NCBI GenBank assembly: GCA_015039365.1
Contig: WION01000066.1
Span: 124,001 to 188,000 of the forward strand
DNA from: Amanita rubescens
Lineage: Eukaryota > Basidiomycota > Agaricomycetes > Agaricales > Amanitaceae
Direction: 5' to 3'
Length of the DNA: 64,000 nt
Numbering within the stretch: position 1 is the stretch's first letter; the number at the start of each line of letters is the position of its first letter. The position numbers and the translations under genes are program-made. Below are positions 10,737 through 21,881 of the stretch, piece after piece. Below the pieces are notes generated by a model. It searched no databases. It saw nothing but the letters and a program-made list of their open reading frames with translations, and was not told the origin of the DNA.

Positions 10737-13700
10737 ATGCCAAACGACGGTGATGCGGGGTCTTCCACAGACTCTATAGTCCAAGCGCGCCGCAATTGGT
10801 GGCATAAAGCCAAGGATTTCATCATCAGATCCTGCTGGATGTACGACGTGGGCGACAATTCCAAATTGCGCATCTCAGATTACCGTATCAAGGCCAACGT
10901 TGTATTCATAGGAAACCACCCCGACCATTCAATACCGAGCACTTCACATGCTGATCAGGGAGAAGCGCAAGGTTTGTCTCGCGACTGACTCTAAAGTAAT
11001 TGAACACGATGTTACCGAACCCCAGAAACAGCTGAGCAGAGTCCTCTACCAAACATATCCACACTTCAGATTAGCCAGCCGCAAAGTTTGTCGCTCGTCC
11101 CCTAAGATCTTTTCTATCCATCTGATTACCACAAGCGTCGGTGGAGGCAAATAGTAATCTCTCCGTATCACCTCCTGATGTGCGTCCTGTGTCCTTTTGT
11201 GGTCTGAGATTTCCGATTACTCATTGTTTTAGCCCAACGCATTTGAGTCTGAGGCGGAGGCAATCTCTGATTACACGAACCCAGACGTTCCTTTGAATAG
11301 TTCGGTGAGAACGATTCAAGTCCTTTACTAGGTCATCTCTTCACATATTGAGCAGGAAGCATATGCAAGCACGACTCGTGGCCGGAGTCACGTCTATTCC
11401 CTTGAGATGTTGATTCACGAAGCAGGTTATCCTCTCTATAAGCCTACGCCATCCAGAGGACTTCCAGCAGGATACTTGAGGAAAGGAGTAAGAATCGGTG
11501 ATGTCGGTCTAGTAACCGCAAATGGGGCTTTCGACTTTCTATTCAACACTTGTCAACACGATGATCCGTCGAATGGTGGGGTTAATCCATCGATACTTCC
11601 AGACGGCTTTGAATTGCTCAAGCCAATAATCAGAGCTAGCGGTGGATTTGATCCTGGTATATGTCTGACCAGCCATCATGTCAGTGAAATCCGTGATCAT
11701 AGTTCGTAAGTATGACAAATTGTACCGTACAGGTCATAGTCATTTACGGAAGCAGTTCTAGATCATCTGCTTTTCAATGTTCAACCAAAGGAGCCGTCCT
11801 TGCTTTGCCTACGGGCGCCACTGTTTACGAAGCAATGAATGTTCGCCATTTCCAGGCGCATGCTGCCCGTCATGCCGCACGTTGGTACAAGTATGCGTTG
11901 AATGAAGGTGGCAGGGATATCTCCAATGGATCCCTTTACCTTGTCACAGAATGTACCAAATCCATGAAGTGGGGTATTTCAGTCTTCTATGCAAACCCGA
12001 CAGCGAACAATGACCATCATGTCATTTTCGGCAGAGAATCGTGTCAATGGGAACTTAACCGGGGCAAGGTAGTTACGAGTGTAGGACCGAAACCGCCGGA
12101 CATAATTCTTTCCGATACTAATGACGAACCAAATCAGTGCGTTTTCTTGCGCGGTTTCAAAATCATGCTTCGGCCGGATATATGGGATGAGCTGAATGGC
12201 GCAATTGATGTGAGATGCCAGGACGGAGAGTCTTCCTACCCACACTTTGCGAGCACAATCAGTCGGTCCTCAAGCCATCAGATTTCGGGTGGCCAAACCG
12301 ATTCGTTTCGTAAAAACGCCAGCGGTGACCGCAACGCATCGGGTCCTAGTCACAATGTAAGACTCAATGCAAACAAGCCTTCGCAGACGCAAGCACCTCC
12401 GGCCATCCAAACGAAGGTACATAAACCAGAGCCATGGCTCGAAAAAGTCATACTAGAAGACATTTCCCGAGCGACAGCTCCCGTGCGTGTTGCCTATTCT
12501 CGAGCTGCCTCACCTCATTGAACTCGTAACATCAGCTTCACCCTTCCGATCCAATTAATGTCATGCTTCTGCACTTGGTGAGATAACACTCATGATCCAG
12601 GACGCGGATTAATGACCTGGTTAAAACAGAAACCGGAGGCCCGTGTAGCACTCGTACACGATAGTATATGGTGCGATCATTTGCCATGTGTAAGCACGAG
12701 CCTTCCTGGGTGACAGGTGGCGGAATACCTGAATCCGCTGTAGGATTTTATGGAAGATCCTTTGAATCCTAATATTGACGGTTTACTGGAGAACGTAAAT
12801 CGTTCTTACAAGGCAACGATTGATGAGTATGGTAATGGATTTTGCTATTGTTTATGACCACGATACTTACATTTTAAGCAGAGAGCGTTGTTCTCATCAA
12901 GTAGGTCTGCTCTCTGGTGTTCTTTTACGTGCATTTGATCCATCAAACACCTTAAGTAACAGCATAGAATTAGAGTCAAAAGCTCAGGCCTTTATGCAGT
13001 ATGACTTCAATGCCTCTCACCCCACGGCCCCTGCCGGTGATGACACCGTTTCTTGGACAAGCATGGATTCAGGGTCAAAATCGCAGGCCCTTATGAAGTA
13101 TTCCTCTCACCCTACGGCCTTTGCTGGAGACATCCTTTCCTGGACGAGTATGGATCCCCGAGAAAGCCAGCTATTCAATTCACGGGGCGTGCTATACCGC
13201 TTCCGGGTTCGTCAATCTGCCTTCGTCTTCTCCGAATATTATGCAAATATATTTTTGATCTCCAGACGATCGTCGGGGCGAACGGGAAGAGCGTTACGAC
13301 GCTCATGCGAACGATCCGACTGAATAAAGAACACTACGTTGCAAAACTTGAATGGGGTGCAAATGGCGGACTTGGTCGCGTCATTAGCGGCAAGGTCTGC
13401 TTGATTCTGTCGCTCTCTGCACTTGAAGCTGATCCAATCTTATCAATCAGAACGGGCAGCCAATGGCAGACATGGTTAGACCGGACCCGACCATACAGGT
13501 ATGTCACTTTTGTGGATGCATGGCTACAAGGCAACCAACGTGTCTCGAGGGCGCCCGAGTTTTCAATGGACCGGACGGATCTGTGTACAGGTGGCGACCA
13601 AGCGGGACAAGTTCTGACGTACTGGTAGGGAATATGACTTGGCTATTACCTATTCGGTGATCACTTACCGCTCTTACAGTTACAAGACGAGATTGGGGGT

Positions 13701-13856
13701 GTTATCGCATTTTTCAGACCGATAAAAAGAACACGGTACACGATAGGAGACGTGTATTGCGAATTGCACTTCCTCCGCGATGTCGGGGCACCACTGATGG
13801 ATACGATCACGGTTACCGCCATGTTGAATCGATTCTGTGACTGGTGGAACATATGA
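10737..13856 (+). CDS. unknown-family protein fused in frame to DUF6593
   Basis: Large Agaricomycete-type protein of unknown function. Exon 1 (ATG 10737) has NWWHKAKDFII and GDNSKLRISDYR. A long intron carries the block shared with 8120-8325. Next come exons with FESEAEAISDY, the core GAFDFLFNTCQHDDPSNGGV with FDPGICLTSHHV, and the most conserved part, LPTGATVYEA, HAARWYKYALNE, NGSLYLVTECTKS and EPNQCVFLRGFKIML. Further short exons encode WLEKVILEDI, HPSDPINVMLLHL, ALVHDSIWCDHLP, DFMEDPLNPNI and SVVLIN. Splicing at 12970 then leads in frame into MQYDFNASHP and a full DUF6593 domain (VLYRFR, AKLEWGANGG, FNGPDGSVYRWRPSG, FFRP), with stop at 13854. The fusion is my reading; DUF6593 may instead be a separate gene starting at 12994. 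A TAG at 12752 is avoided if it serves as an intron acceptor. Confidence 0.6.
12994..13856 (+). CDS. DUF6593 domain (alternative separate gene)
   Basis: If not fused to the upstream gene, this would be a stand-alone DUF6593 protein starting at ATG 12994. Four introns join the parts: VLYRFR to TIVGANGKSV (acceptor near 13266), SGK to PMADMVRPDP, PTIQ to GARVFNGPDG, and SSDVL to LQDEIGGVIAFF. The order of the paired beta motifs, with xxLEWG, then GPDGxxYxW, then an FxRP segment and a long hydrophobic C-terminal strand pair (VTAMLNRFCDWW), matches the family. DUF6593 proteins are small, abundant in Agaricomycetes and functionally unknown. A repeated SWTSMD unit precedes the domain. Confidence 0.65.
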
Positions 13857-14667
13857 ACCTATCCTCGGTTATATTCATCAATACAGATCGCTTTTGCTGC
13901 CTATAATTACCTGTACTTTATAGTTCATTCTTCCTGACCGACAAAAGATCTTTGTTTCAGGTTTAAAACGTGACAAAGATGATAGCAAGTCAGAACGACG
14001 AGGGGCCACTAATACATACTCCCAGTTAATGTGACTTGGGCTCATTCTGATGGTTATTGTATGTACAGTACACTTTCTAGCAACTTTGCCATCTCGTAAG
14101 GATCTTTTAGCACAAATGCCGCCACAAAGTCGCTGAGATTCGGGAGTTCGGCGGAAGCACACGTACCTCCTCCCAACAACCGCGTGTATACTTGTGATCG
14201 CCCTCTTTACTGCAAGAAGAAGCTTGCCAGACGACATAGTACAAACACCAGTTTTCGATGGAGACTGCGTTCGCGCCGAACATCAGTTCTCAGTTCTATC
14301 CAGCGCGAGGTGGGCCCTCCGCAGCACACATTTGAAGACGTTTATAACATTCCTAGGCGGGCGAGGATTCTGGAACCTAGACTGTCAATTTGAATGGGAG
14401 CGTTGGCGGATGTGGTGGTAGGAACGTTCGTGTTCGCGCTTCCATCTCGTTAAGCATGCCCCTCACACGAAGGTTGTGTCAAGGTGCTTAACTATCACCT
14501 CAGGGCAGTAAGCGGTTAAGGCACAGTAAGAGGCGATGCAGCCCTCATTTTCATGCTCCATGAAAAGCCGCTCGGCAAACGCATTAATCGCTTTTGGATA
14601 GTTTTAGGCAGAGTCCGGGACGCAAAGGATGAACAGAATGACATTCACGACCGAGCTATACATACAC
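13857..14667. repeat. duplicated non-genic block
   Basis: Part of a large duplicated unit. Bases 14160-14660 match 5300-5850. Bases 13950-14160 match 18390-18430 and 18930-19010, including the string around cttttagcac and gctgagattcgggagttcgg. No intact gene is seen apart from the open frame at 14194-14421, the second copy of the FEWERWRMWW frame. Confidence 0.5.
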
Positions 14668-15740
14668 CTATCAACAAGTAGCTTGTAGGAACGAGATCAA
14701 CGCATATCTTAAAGAAAAATAGCCATTATATATCAGCGGGGGTCTCGGGAGTGCTACAAACATCTTACCTCCCGCTGACACGCCATTTCTCTCCGGACTG
14801 GTCAAGCCTCTCCGCGACTTGCCTGTCAATGCCAACAACGACATTCGCTTTATTCGTTCTCAAGCTCAGCAACGGGAATGAACCCGCGAGCGGGCCTGCG
14901 CCAACATCAACATCACGCCAAGCCGACCGAGAAATGTGAGTGAGGAGGCGCACCGAGAGCCTGGGCAAAATGGGTCCACGCTGGCCATTTGATATCACCC
15001 GTAAGCCTATCCCCCCAAAAGAATAAACGCCACGCATTTATTATATAAGAAAAGTCACCCACTTTTGAATATCACAAGATCGCTCGTCTTGAGGCTCTCG
15101 TACAGTCGAGGCGCGCGAGTTTGGACATCCCAATACGGATCCGGGGACGTCCAAAACGCAGGGTCTTGGGCTTGATTCGAATTCGCGCCTCCAAACGCCC
15201 TATCGAGGGGGGCGGATAAAGAAAAGATGCCCTCGTCTAGGCATTTTTGCTACCGGCTGACCATCCTATCCAGGTGTTCTACGGATTCGGACTCGGGGGA
15301 CCCGTCGATCTCGGAAAAAGCTTGAGCGGATCGTAGATAAGCAAATGTGGCTAAAAGGTTGGGTGGAGTTACGTCCAAGACAAACCATGGGATCAGTTTG
15401 GGGCTGCGTTAAGCGTGAGTGGGTGAGAAAGAGTGAAGAGGGTAGGGGACGTACTGGAATACGACTTTTTCCACAAAGGGCGTAAAGGTGATTAAGAAAT
15501 GTTCCCCTCGTTGTCGGTATCTATCGTCGGATCGTTGCAGAAGCGGCGGACGACGGTTTCGTAACTTTTTTTTACCGGGGTGTAGGTTGTTACCGGTCTA
15601 GATCGTCACGGCGGTGGACGTACGGAAAACTAAGAATGGGTCAGAAAAGAAGTGGAGCAGGACAATTTGAAGTGAACCTTGTTTTGTCTGTGCGGGAAAT
15701 AAAGGAGTGAACAACATCGCAGGACGTGATCAAAGGACGG
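14668..15740 (-). pseudogene. internally deleted DUF89 copy
   Basis: Third copy of the DUF89 gene, clearly dead. The C-terminal exons (WRVSG, LRTNKA, WPAWT region) are recognisable at 14700-15050. The two tiny exons GDLN and YRK are lost by a direct join near 15060 between the VIFK exon and the following intron. A second deletion near 15500 joins the FTPFVEKVVF exon region to the N-terminal NDLTIDVDNE region, removing the metal site. The start region near 15700 is degraded. Related to 5900-6840 and 7850-8110. Confidence 0.8.
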
Positions 15741-15999
15741 TGGGAAAAGATTGATTGGCCCTTCAAACTCTCGCATGTACCGACGACAATACTATATCTC
15801 TGCAGCTCAGATCTGGATTTCCCGTCGGAGGGGACTTCAACTTATGCTAAGCTGTAAAAGTCCCAGGTTAGGAAATAGCCCAACAAGAAGTTAAATTGGG
15901 CGCTTGTGCCAATCCTGGACAAAAGGGTCTTGCCACGTTTCGGTTCCACGTTAACTCAAGGTTCAATATCTGGTATTAGCACCATTCCACACGTCCTCC

Positions 16000-18280
16000 A
16001 TGCCAAACAACGCTTCCACAGACTCTATAGAGGTCCGAACGCGCCGTAATTGGTGGCATAAAGCCAAGGATTTCATCATCAGAAATTGCTGGATGTACGA
16101 CATGGGCGACAATGCCAAACTGCGCATCTCAGATTACCGTATCAAGGCCAACATTGTATTCATAGGAAACCACCCCGACCATTCAATACCGAGCACATCA
16201 CATGCTGATCAAGGGGAAGCGCAAGGTTTGTCTTGCGATCATGAGAAACGCCATTAACTGACTCTATCATGATTTCATCGAATGCCAGAAACCGATCAGC
16301 CTGAGAGTCCTCTCCCGGATATATCCATGCCTCAGGATGGAATTCCATCCAGAGACGAAGATAATCAGCCGCAAAGTTTGTCGCTCGTCCCCTAAAGTTG
16401 TTTTTATCTATCTGATTACCACAAGCGTTGGTACAGGCAAAGAGTAATTTCTCCGTATCACCTCCTGATGTACGTCCTGTATCCTTTTGTGATTTCCGGT
16501 TACCCATTGTTTTAGCCCAACAACGCATTTGAGTCGGATGCCGAGGCAATCTCCGATTGCGCGAACCCGGACGTCCCTTCGAGCAGTTCGGTGAGAACGA
16601 TTCAAGCCCTTCATTGGATCGTCTCTTCACTTATTGAGCAGGAAGCATATGCAAGCACGACTCGTGGCCAGAGTCACATATATTCCCTTGAGATGTTGTT
16701 TCTCGAGGCAGGTTACCCTCTCTACATGCCTACGCCATCCAGAGGTCTTCCGGCGGCATACCTGAGGAGAGGAGTAAGGATCGGCGATGTTGGTCTGGTA
16801 ACCGCAAATGGGGCCTTCGACTTTCTATTCAGCGTTTGTCAACACGATGATCCGTCGGATCCTGGGGTTAATCCATCGATACTTCCTGACAGCTTTGAAT
16901 TTATCAAGCCCATAATCAGAGTTAACGGTAAATTTGATCCTGGTGTATGTCTGACCAGTCATCATGTCAATGTAATCCATGATCATAGTTCGTAAGTATG
17001 ACAAATTGCGCCGTACAGGTCATTTACAGAAGCATTTCTAGCTCTTCCGCCTTTCAATGTTCAGCCAAAGGAGCCGTCCTTGCTTTGCCTACAGGTGCCA
17101 CTGTTTACGAAGCAATGAACGTTCGCCATTTCCAAGCACATGCTGCTCATCACGCCGCACGTTGGTACAAGTATGCGCTGAACGAAGGTGGCAGGGATGT
17201 CTCCAACGGGTCTCTTTATCTTGTTACAGAATGTACCAAATCCATGAACTGGGGTATTTCAGTCTTCTATGCGAACCCAACGGCTAACAGTGACCATCAC
17301 CTCACTTTCGACAAAGGATTGTGTCGATGGGAACCTAAACGGGGCAAGGTAGATGCGAGAGTAGGACCAAAACCGACTGACATAATTCTTTCCGATAATG
17401 ACGAACCAAATCAATGCGTTTTCTTGCGCGGTATCAAAATCATGCTTCGGCCGGATATATGGGATGAGCTTAACGGCGCCATTGATGTGAGGTGTCAGGA
17501 TGGATAGTCTTCCAACCCACCGTTCACAAGGACAATCACTCGTTCCTCAAGCCACCAGGTTTCGGGTGGCCAAACCGGTTCATTTCATCAAAACTCCAGC
17601 GGCGACCACAACCCATCGGGTCCTAGTCACAATGTAGGACTCAATATGGACTGGCCTTTTCAAACTCAAGCGCCTCAAGCCATCCCAACGAATGTAGTCG
17701 ACCCATCCTGCGAATTACATAAACAAGAGCCGTGGCTCGAAAAAGTCATACTGGAAGACGTTTTCAGAGCAACAGCTCCCGTGCGTATTACTCATTCTCG
17801 AGCTGCCTCACCTGATTGGGCTCGTAACATCAGCTTCACCCTTCCGATCCAATTAACGTCATGCTTCTACACTTGGTGAGATATCACTCATGATTCAGAA
17901 TGCGGATTAATGACCCTGTTGAAACAGAAACCAGAGGCCAGTGTAGCACTCGTGCACGACAGCGTGTGGTGTGATCAGTTGCCGCCTGTAAGCACGAGCC
18001 TTTGGTAACGGGTTGCGAGATACTTAAGTCCGCTGCAGGATTTTATGGAAGACCCTCTAAATCCTAAGATCGATCGCTTACTAGAAAACGTAAAGCGTTC
18101 TTACAAGGCAATGATCGACGAGTATGGTAATGTATTTTATTATCATTTATGACCAGGATGCTTACATTTTACGCAGAGAGCGTTGTTCTAATCAAGTAAG
18201 TCTACTTTCTGGCTTTATTTTACCTGCATTTGATCTATCATACCATTAACAGCATAGAATTAGACTCAAAACCGAAGGTA
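16000..18280 (+). pseudogene. unknown-family gene, copy 2, one nonsense codon
   Basis: Second copy of the family gene at 10737, with the same exon order: NWWHKAKDFII, the shared intron block, FLFSVCQHDDPSDPGV, then LPTGATVYEA, ARWYKYALNE and NQCVFLRGIKIML. The codon following CQDG is TAG at 17505-17507, where copy 1 has GAG. Beyond it the frame is open and closely aligned to copy 1 as far as WLEKVILEDV, so this one base change is the main lesion. Later exons, including DFMEDPLNPKI, are present to about 18280. Only the first bases of the following DUF6593 part survive, at about 18320-18360. Confidence 0.75.
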
Positions 18281-18437
18281 AGACAAACTTTTTATTTTTG
18301 AGGCCATGGTGTCTAAAATGGAAGGTTTTTATGCAGTATGACTTCGATGCCTCTCACCCCATCATTGGTTCGTTTTTACTTTTGTTCAAGTTTCAAAAGT
18401 AACAAAGATAATAGGAGGTCAGGACGACGAGGATATT

Positions 18438-18916
18438 TTGATGACGGAACCACCATTACGAGGCTCTTACGTAACCTCGTTGAACGACCTCCCGCAGAGT
18501 TTGCCAGCAAGAGCGCCTACAATCCCCTCCGACTGGAAAAATAAATACATCGAGACTTCAGCAGGGAGTACTCTGGTTTCTAGTGTGAGTAATCTCCGTG
18601 ATGATTTTTGCTTTGTATGGATCTCAAAGGCTAGCAGGACATTGGCACATGCTATCGCACGTGGCTTAATAACCACGCCGGAATGCAAAAATTAGGAAAA
18701 GTTGAATACATCAATGAAGAGACCAAAGAAGGTAGTCAACGCACCTGGAAGTCAACTGTTCAGAGTACGTCTTCCATCCGATGAGATGAACATTTTAATA
18801 ATTTTGTTTCAGTGAACGGTAAATACATGGGCTCTGGGGAGGGCTCTAAGAAAGCGGAGGCCAAAGAGATGGCTGCTAAGCAAGCCTTGGTTAGTCTAGG
18901 CGTGAATATTGAATAG
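18438..18916 (+). CDS. stand-alone dsRBD protein 1
   Basis: Short protein of about 125 residues whose C-terminal two thirds form one double-stranded-RNA-binding domain. Exon 1 (from ATG 18438) is specific to this copy. An intron (GTGAGT near 18583 to CTAGCAG) joins it to TCYRTWLNNHAGMQKLG and the beta strands ending WKSTVQ. A phase-1 intron within the domain (18765-18811) leads to NGKYMGSGEGSKKAEAKEM and AAKQALVSLGV. The SKK and AAxxAL motifs of the second helix are intact. The usual GPxH loop is replaced by KEGSQ. There is no other domain, so any catalytic role is unlikely. Start choice is uncertain. It overlaps the end of the duplicated unit. Confidence 0.7.
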
Positions 18917-19475
18917 TTGATTCCGTACTCTTGCTTTGCCATCTTGTAAGGAACTTTTAGCACGACTGCCGCCCACGAATTCGCTGAGATTCGGGAGTTC
19001 GGCAGAAGCACAGCCACAACAGATCCCGAGCCAAATATTGACGATTGTGGAACTCGCTTTGTCCTCAAGTGTCCAACCTCTTTCCTTTTCTACAAGCCAG
19101 CCTTACTCTCTCGACGTTCCATACACTTATACATCTTTTAACAACGTTAATTCTACTTATTTAACCTCGAAAATCCAAGCACACAACGATCCAAAACCAG
19201 GTCCCACATGCGCCTACAGCGCAAACAAACTTGTTTGACGCACCCCACATGATCACTCGATCACCTTATCATTCTACACGTTGTACTATGATACCATATC
19301 AGGCGACGTCAAAAAAAACGTGAACAAGGAAATACCCGATGCTGAGTCCCAGGATGCGGTGTTCGCACCTCTCTGTCCATTTTGGGGGTCATGAGGATTA
19401 TGGGCCGTTGAGCCGTCCCACTTGTATAAATTCCTGCCATCGTATGCCCAGCGTTTGAACGGAAAACCAGCCGCG
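18917..19475. other. intergenic with promoter of next gene
   Basis: Contains a block matching 14080-14160 (cttttagcac followed by gctgagattcgggagttcgg) and an open frame of about 100 codons (18936-19238) that I do not trust. A TATAAAT element at 19425-19431 lies about 50 bp before the ATG of the next gene and probably serves it. Confidence 0.5.
19425..19431 (+). promoter_or_regulatory. TATA-like element
   Basis: TATAAAT, about 45 bp upstream of the start codon of the gene at 19476; no other candidate lies nearer. Confidence 0.4.
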
Positions 19476-21233
19476 ATGGGTATGTGTCCTTTCTTTCGAC
19501 CTTTTTGACTTGTGCTAAAGTGATACTCGGACGCAGTTTGGCACGCGGATAATTTGAATCTAAGGGATAGGGCGATGCAGCTTGCGTTTGATATTAGAAA
19601 ATTGCAGAGGAGTGCAAGGGAGAAACTCGTACCTGTTGAACGACTTGAACAGAAGAAACAAACGGCAGATCAAGTGGATAAAGTTGTGGCGGCGAATGGA
19701 GCGAGGGATTTTCCTGACCTCCAGAGAAGGTTGTTTGGTACTCTGACGCCGCAGGAAAGAGTCATGTATGAGCGCGTAAGTGTCTTTTCATGTCAATGTT
19801 CTTGTTCTTGACGCATATATGCAGTTAGTTGAAAGACTTTTACCTATCGGTCAAACCGTAGATCCTACCCTCGATGTCTATTCTATCCTTTTCTTATTCA
19901 GTAAGTCGTCATGTCTTTTTGTACCAACCTGGTCACTTACTCGTTAATCCAGGTGGATCCATTAATAAAGGTGGCTACCTATTGTGATCGGCAGTTACAC
20001 GACATTCATTAAGTTTTGTCAGCTGTCAACGTCAGCGAAGCCCTACACATAGGTATTAGCCTCTACTTAAGCGTCTGCGATGCTTGCTTACCTCCAATTG
20101 CAGCTCACCTCGTCGCAACCATGAGAGACTACGCAAGTCAGTTACCCCGCATCTCCACATCTAGGTCCTTGACACCTCATAGGAGCCTTTGTCATCCTGT
20201 GCAAATACGGACTCGAGGCCGGAAAATCAGCTCTCGCTCCGGCCACTCAATCCGCTAAGCTCGTCAACGGTGAGCCTCATGCTCTCAACGCCGCTCCGCT
20301 CGAGTCGTGATTCCTTTTCTTCCTAGAAATCATCCAAAACGAAGACAAATTAGTCAAGTACGCCTCTAGAGCGGCTTGCCTTCTCAAACTAGTCGCTATC
20401 GCCGGACTTGACCCCGACCCGTGGGTTTCCAACATCTCGGTACGATGCACGCCGTCCGAAAATTATGTTTGTTCTAACAATCTGGAAAGCAAATCTCCTC
20501 AGAACAGGTTCAAAAAGAGAAGCTGAAAGTTGCCGTACACGAGTTATACTTGCGGCGACTAGCTTCTTTGGTGAGTATCTCGCGCTCCCTCCCCCCAAAT
20601 TCGTGAGCTGATTTGGCACGTCAAGTTCTTTGAACGGTTATGCGACGCGATCATGGTGTGCTTCCCCCTTCTTGACAAAAGCAAGCCTTCAAGTCTTAAC
20701 CCTTGCTCATGGTAGCTGCACGACGGCCTATTACTGAACTACCTCAACCACCTCACAGGGGGACAACCGATCCACGCCAACGAGGTAACGTGCCTCTTCT
20801 TCATCCATTACTAAACATTCTGATGTACCACACGCTAGACCGCAAACCTGTTAATGAAAGCCATGATGAACGCATGGTGCAATATTGACATTGCTACATC
20901 CGTCAATATGATAGCCGGCACGGATTCGCGCCGCGATTCGTGGACAGACGCGGATCCTGTATCGTCTGAGGCTGTTCGCCTTTTAGACGAGCTCAAGGCT
21001 CAAATCGGGATTGCGCAAGGTTCTCAGGTTCATTGTGATTTGGCGGGTGTAGTGGGGAATTTGTATTCTGAACCTGATGATGATGAGGTGAGTGACGACG
21101 GGCTTGGTTGGTTTTTTGAACAAGGTGGACTGACTTGAACGCGCAGACGTTGCCAAAGGAAGATTACGACGTTCAGGCGCAACTACATGATATAGATAGA
21201 GTTTTTGTCAAGTTTCTTCCGTATCCTTCGTGA
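19476..21233 (+). CDS. conserved helical protein of unknown function
   Basis: An intact gene of about 350 residues built from around ten exons, each joined by clear GT-AG introns with no stop. It starts at ATG 19476; the start codon plus one base forms a tiny first exon of the type often found in fungi. Recognisable stretches are NLRDRAMQLAFDIRKLQRSA, ARDFPDLQRRLFGTLTPQE, LVERLLPIGQTVDPTLDVYS, EALHIAHLVATMRDYA, CKYGLEAGKSAL, VAIAGLDPDPWV and LLHDGLLLNYLNHLTGG. It is predicted all-alpha with no signal peptide or membrane segment. I recall similar uncharacterised proteins in mushrooms but no named domain. Good splice sites and frame maintenance argue for a functional gene. Confidence 0.75.
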
Positions 21234-21326
21234 AAGCATGGGTGTATATCAGAAAACGATGTCTATTATTGGGGTATTTCCGAGTTAACATGCCAGAACG
21301 TGTGTGAACATGAATATGGGGAAGAG

Positions 21327-21881
21327 CTAAAGTTTTGATTTAGCCTTTGTCGTAATCTCCTTTACCCAAGGCTTGCGGGCATGCGTGAACAACTCTCTTC
21401 GCGGAACTGCGCGCGTGCCACGTCAGAATCGGTCTTTGCGCGGATAAACACCGATAACTCACTCCAATCACAAGAATCATCCACCACGCCCACAGGAACG
21501 CCTATAATATCTCCTCCGGGGTTACCAATCAACACGTTAGCCCCGCACTGAGAGCAGAACGAGCGAAGAAAAGATCGGCCGCTTTTAGTCGCTTTATCTT
21601 CGTATCCAGAGATTTTGTCTTGACCTTGCGTTATGTGTACGTTCTTTGTCAAAAAATATTCAAATTCAAATTCTGCACGAAGAGAGGGGGAGGAGGGACG
21701 CGCGCTGACGAACCTTTGCTTTGAAAAACGTATTTGACATAAACACCGACCCGGTTGCTTTTTGACAGTTGACGCAATGGCAGACCATGAAGGTCACCGG
21801 GTCACCGGTAATGTCAAACTTGACTGCCCCGCATAGACACGACGCAGAACGGGTCCTCGGGCCTGAATTTGATTTTGACAT
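21327..21881 (-). pseudogene. GFA/CENP-V domain protein with C-terminal frameshift
   Basis: Small zinc-binding protein of the glutathione-dependent formaldehyde-activating (GFA) fold. From ATG 21881 it shows SCLCGAVKFDITG and then CHCVNCQKATGSVF, the first and second cysteine sites. An intron of about 67 bp joins NVHITQGQDKISGYE and SFCSQCGANV, the third zinc ligand pair. About 14 codons before a premature TAA the frame leaves the family pattern. An extra AG (CTCT at 21393-21396 on the plus strand) separates FREE from a second frame reading LFTHARKPWVKE and ending at 21327, which is the expected GFA C-terminus. The zinc core is intact, so the product may still fold. Confidence 0.75.
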
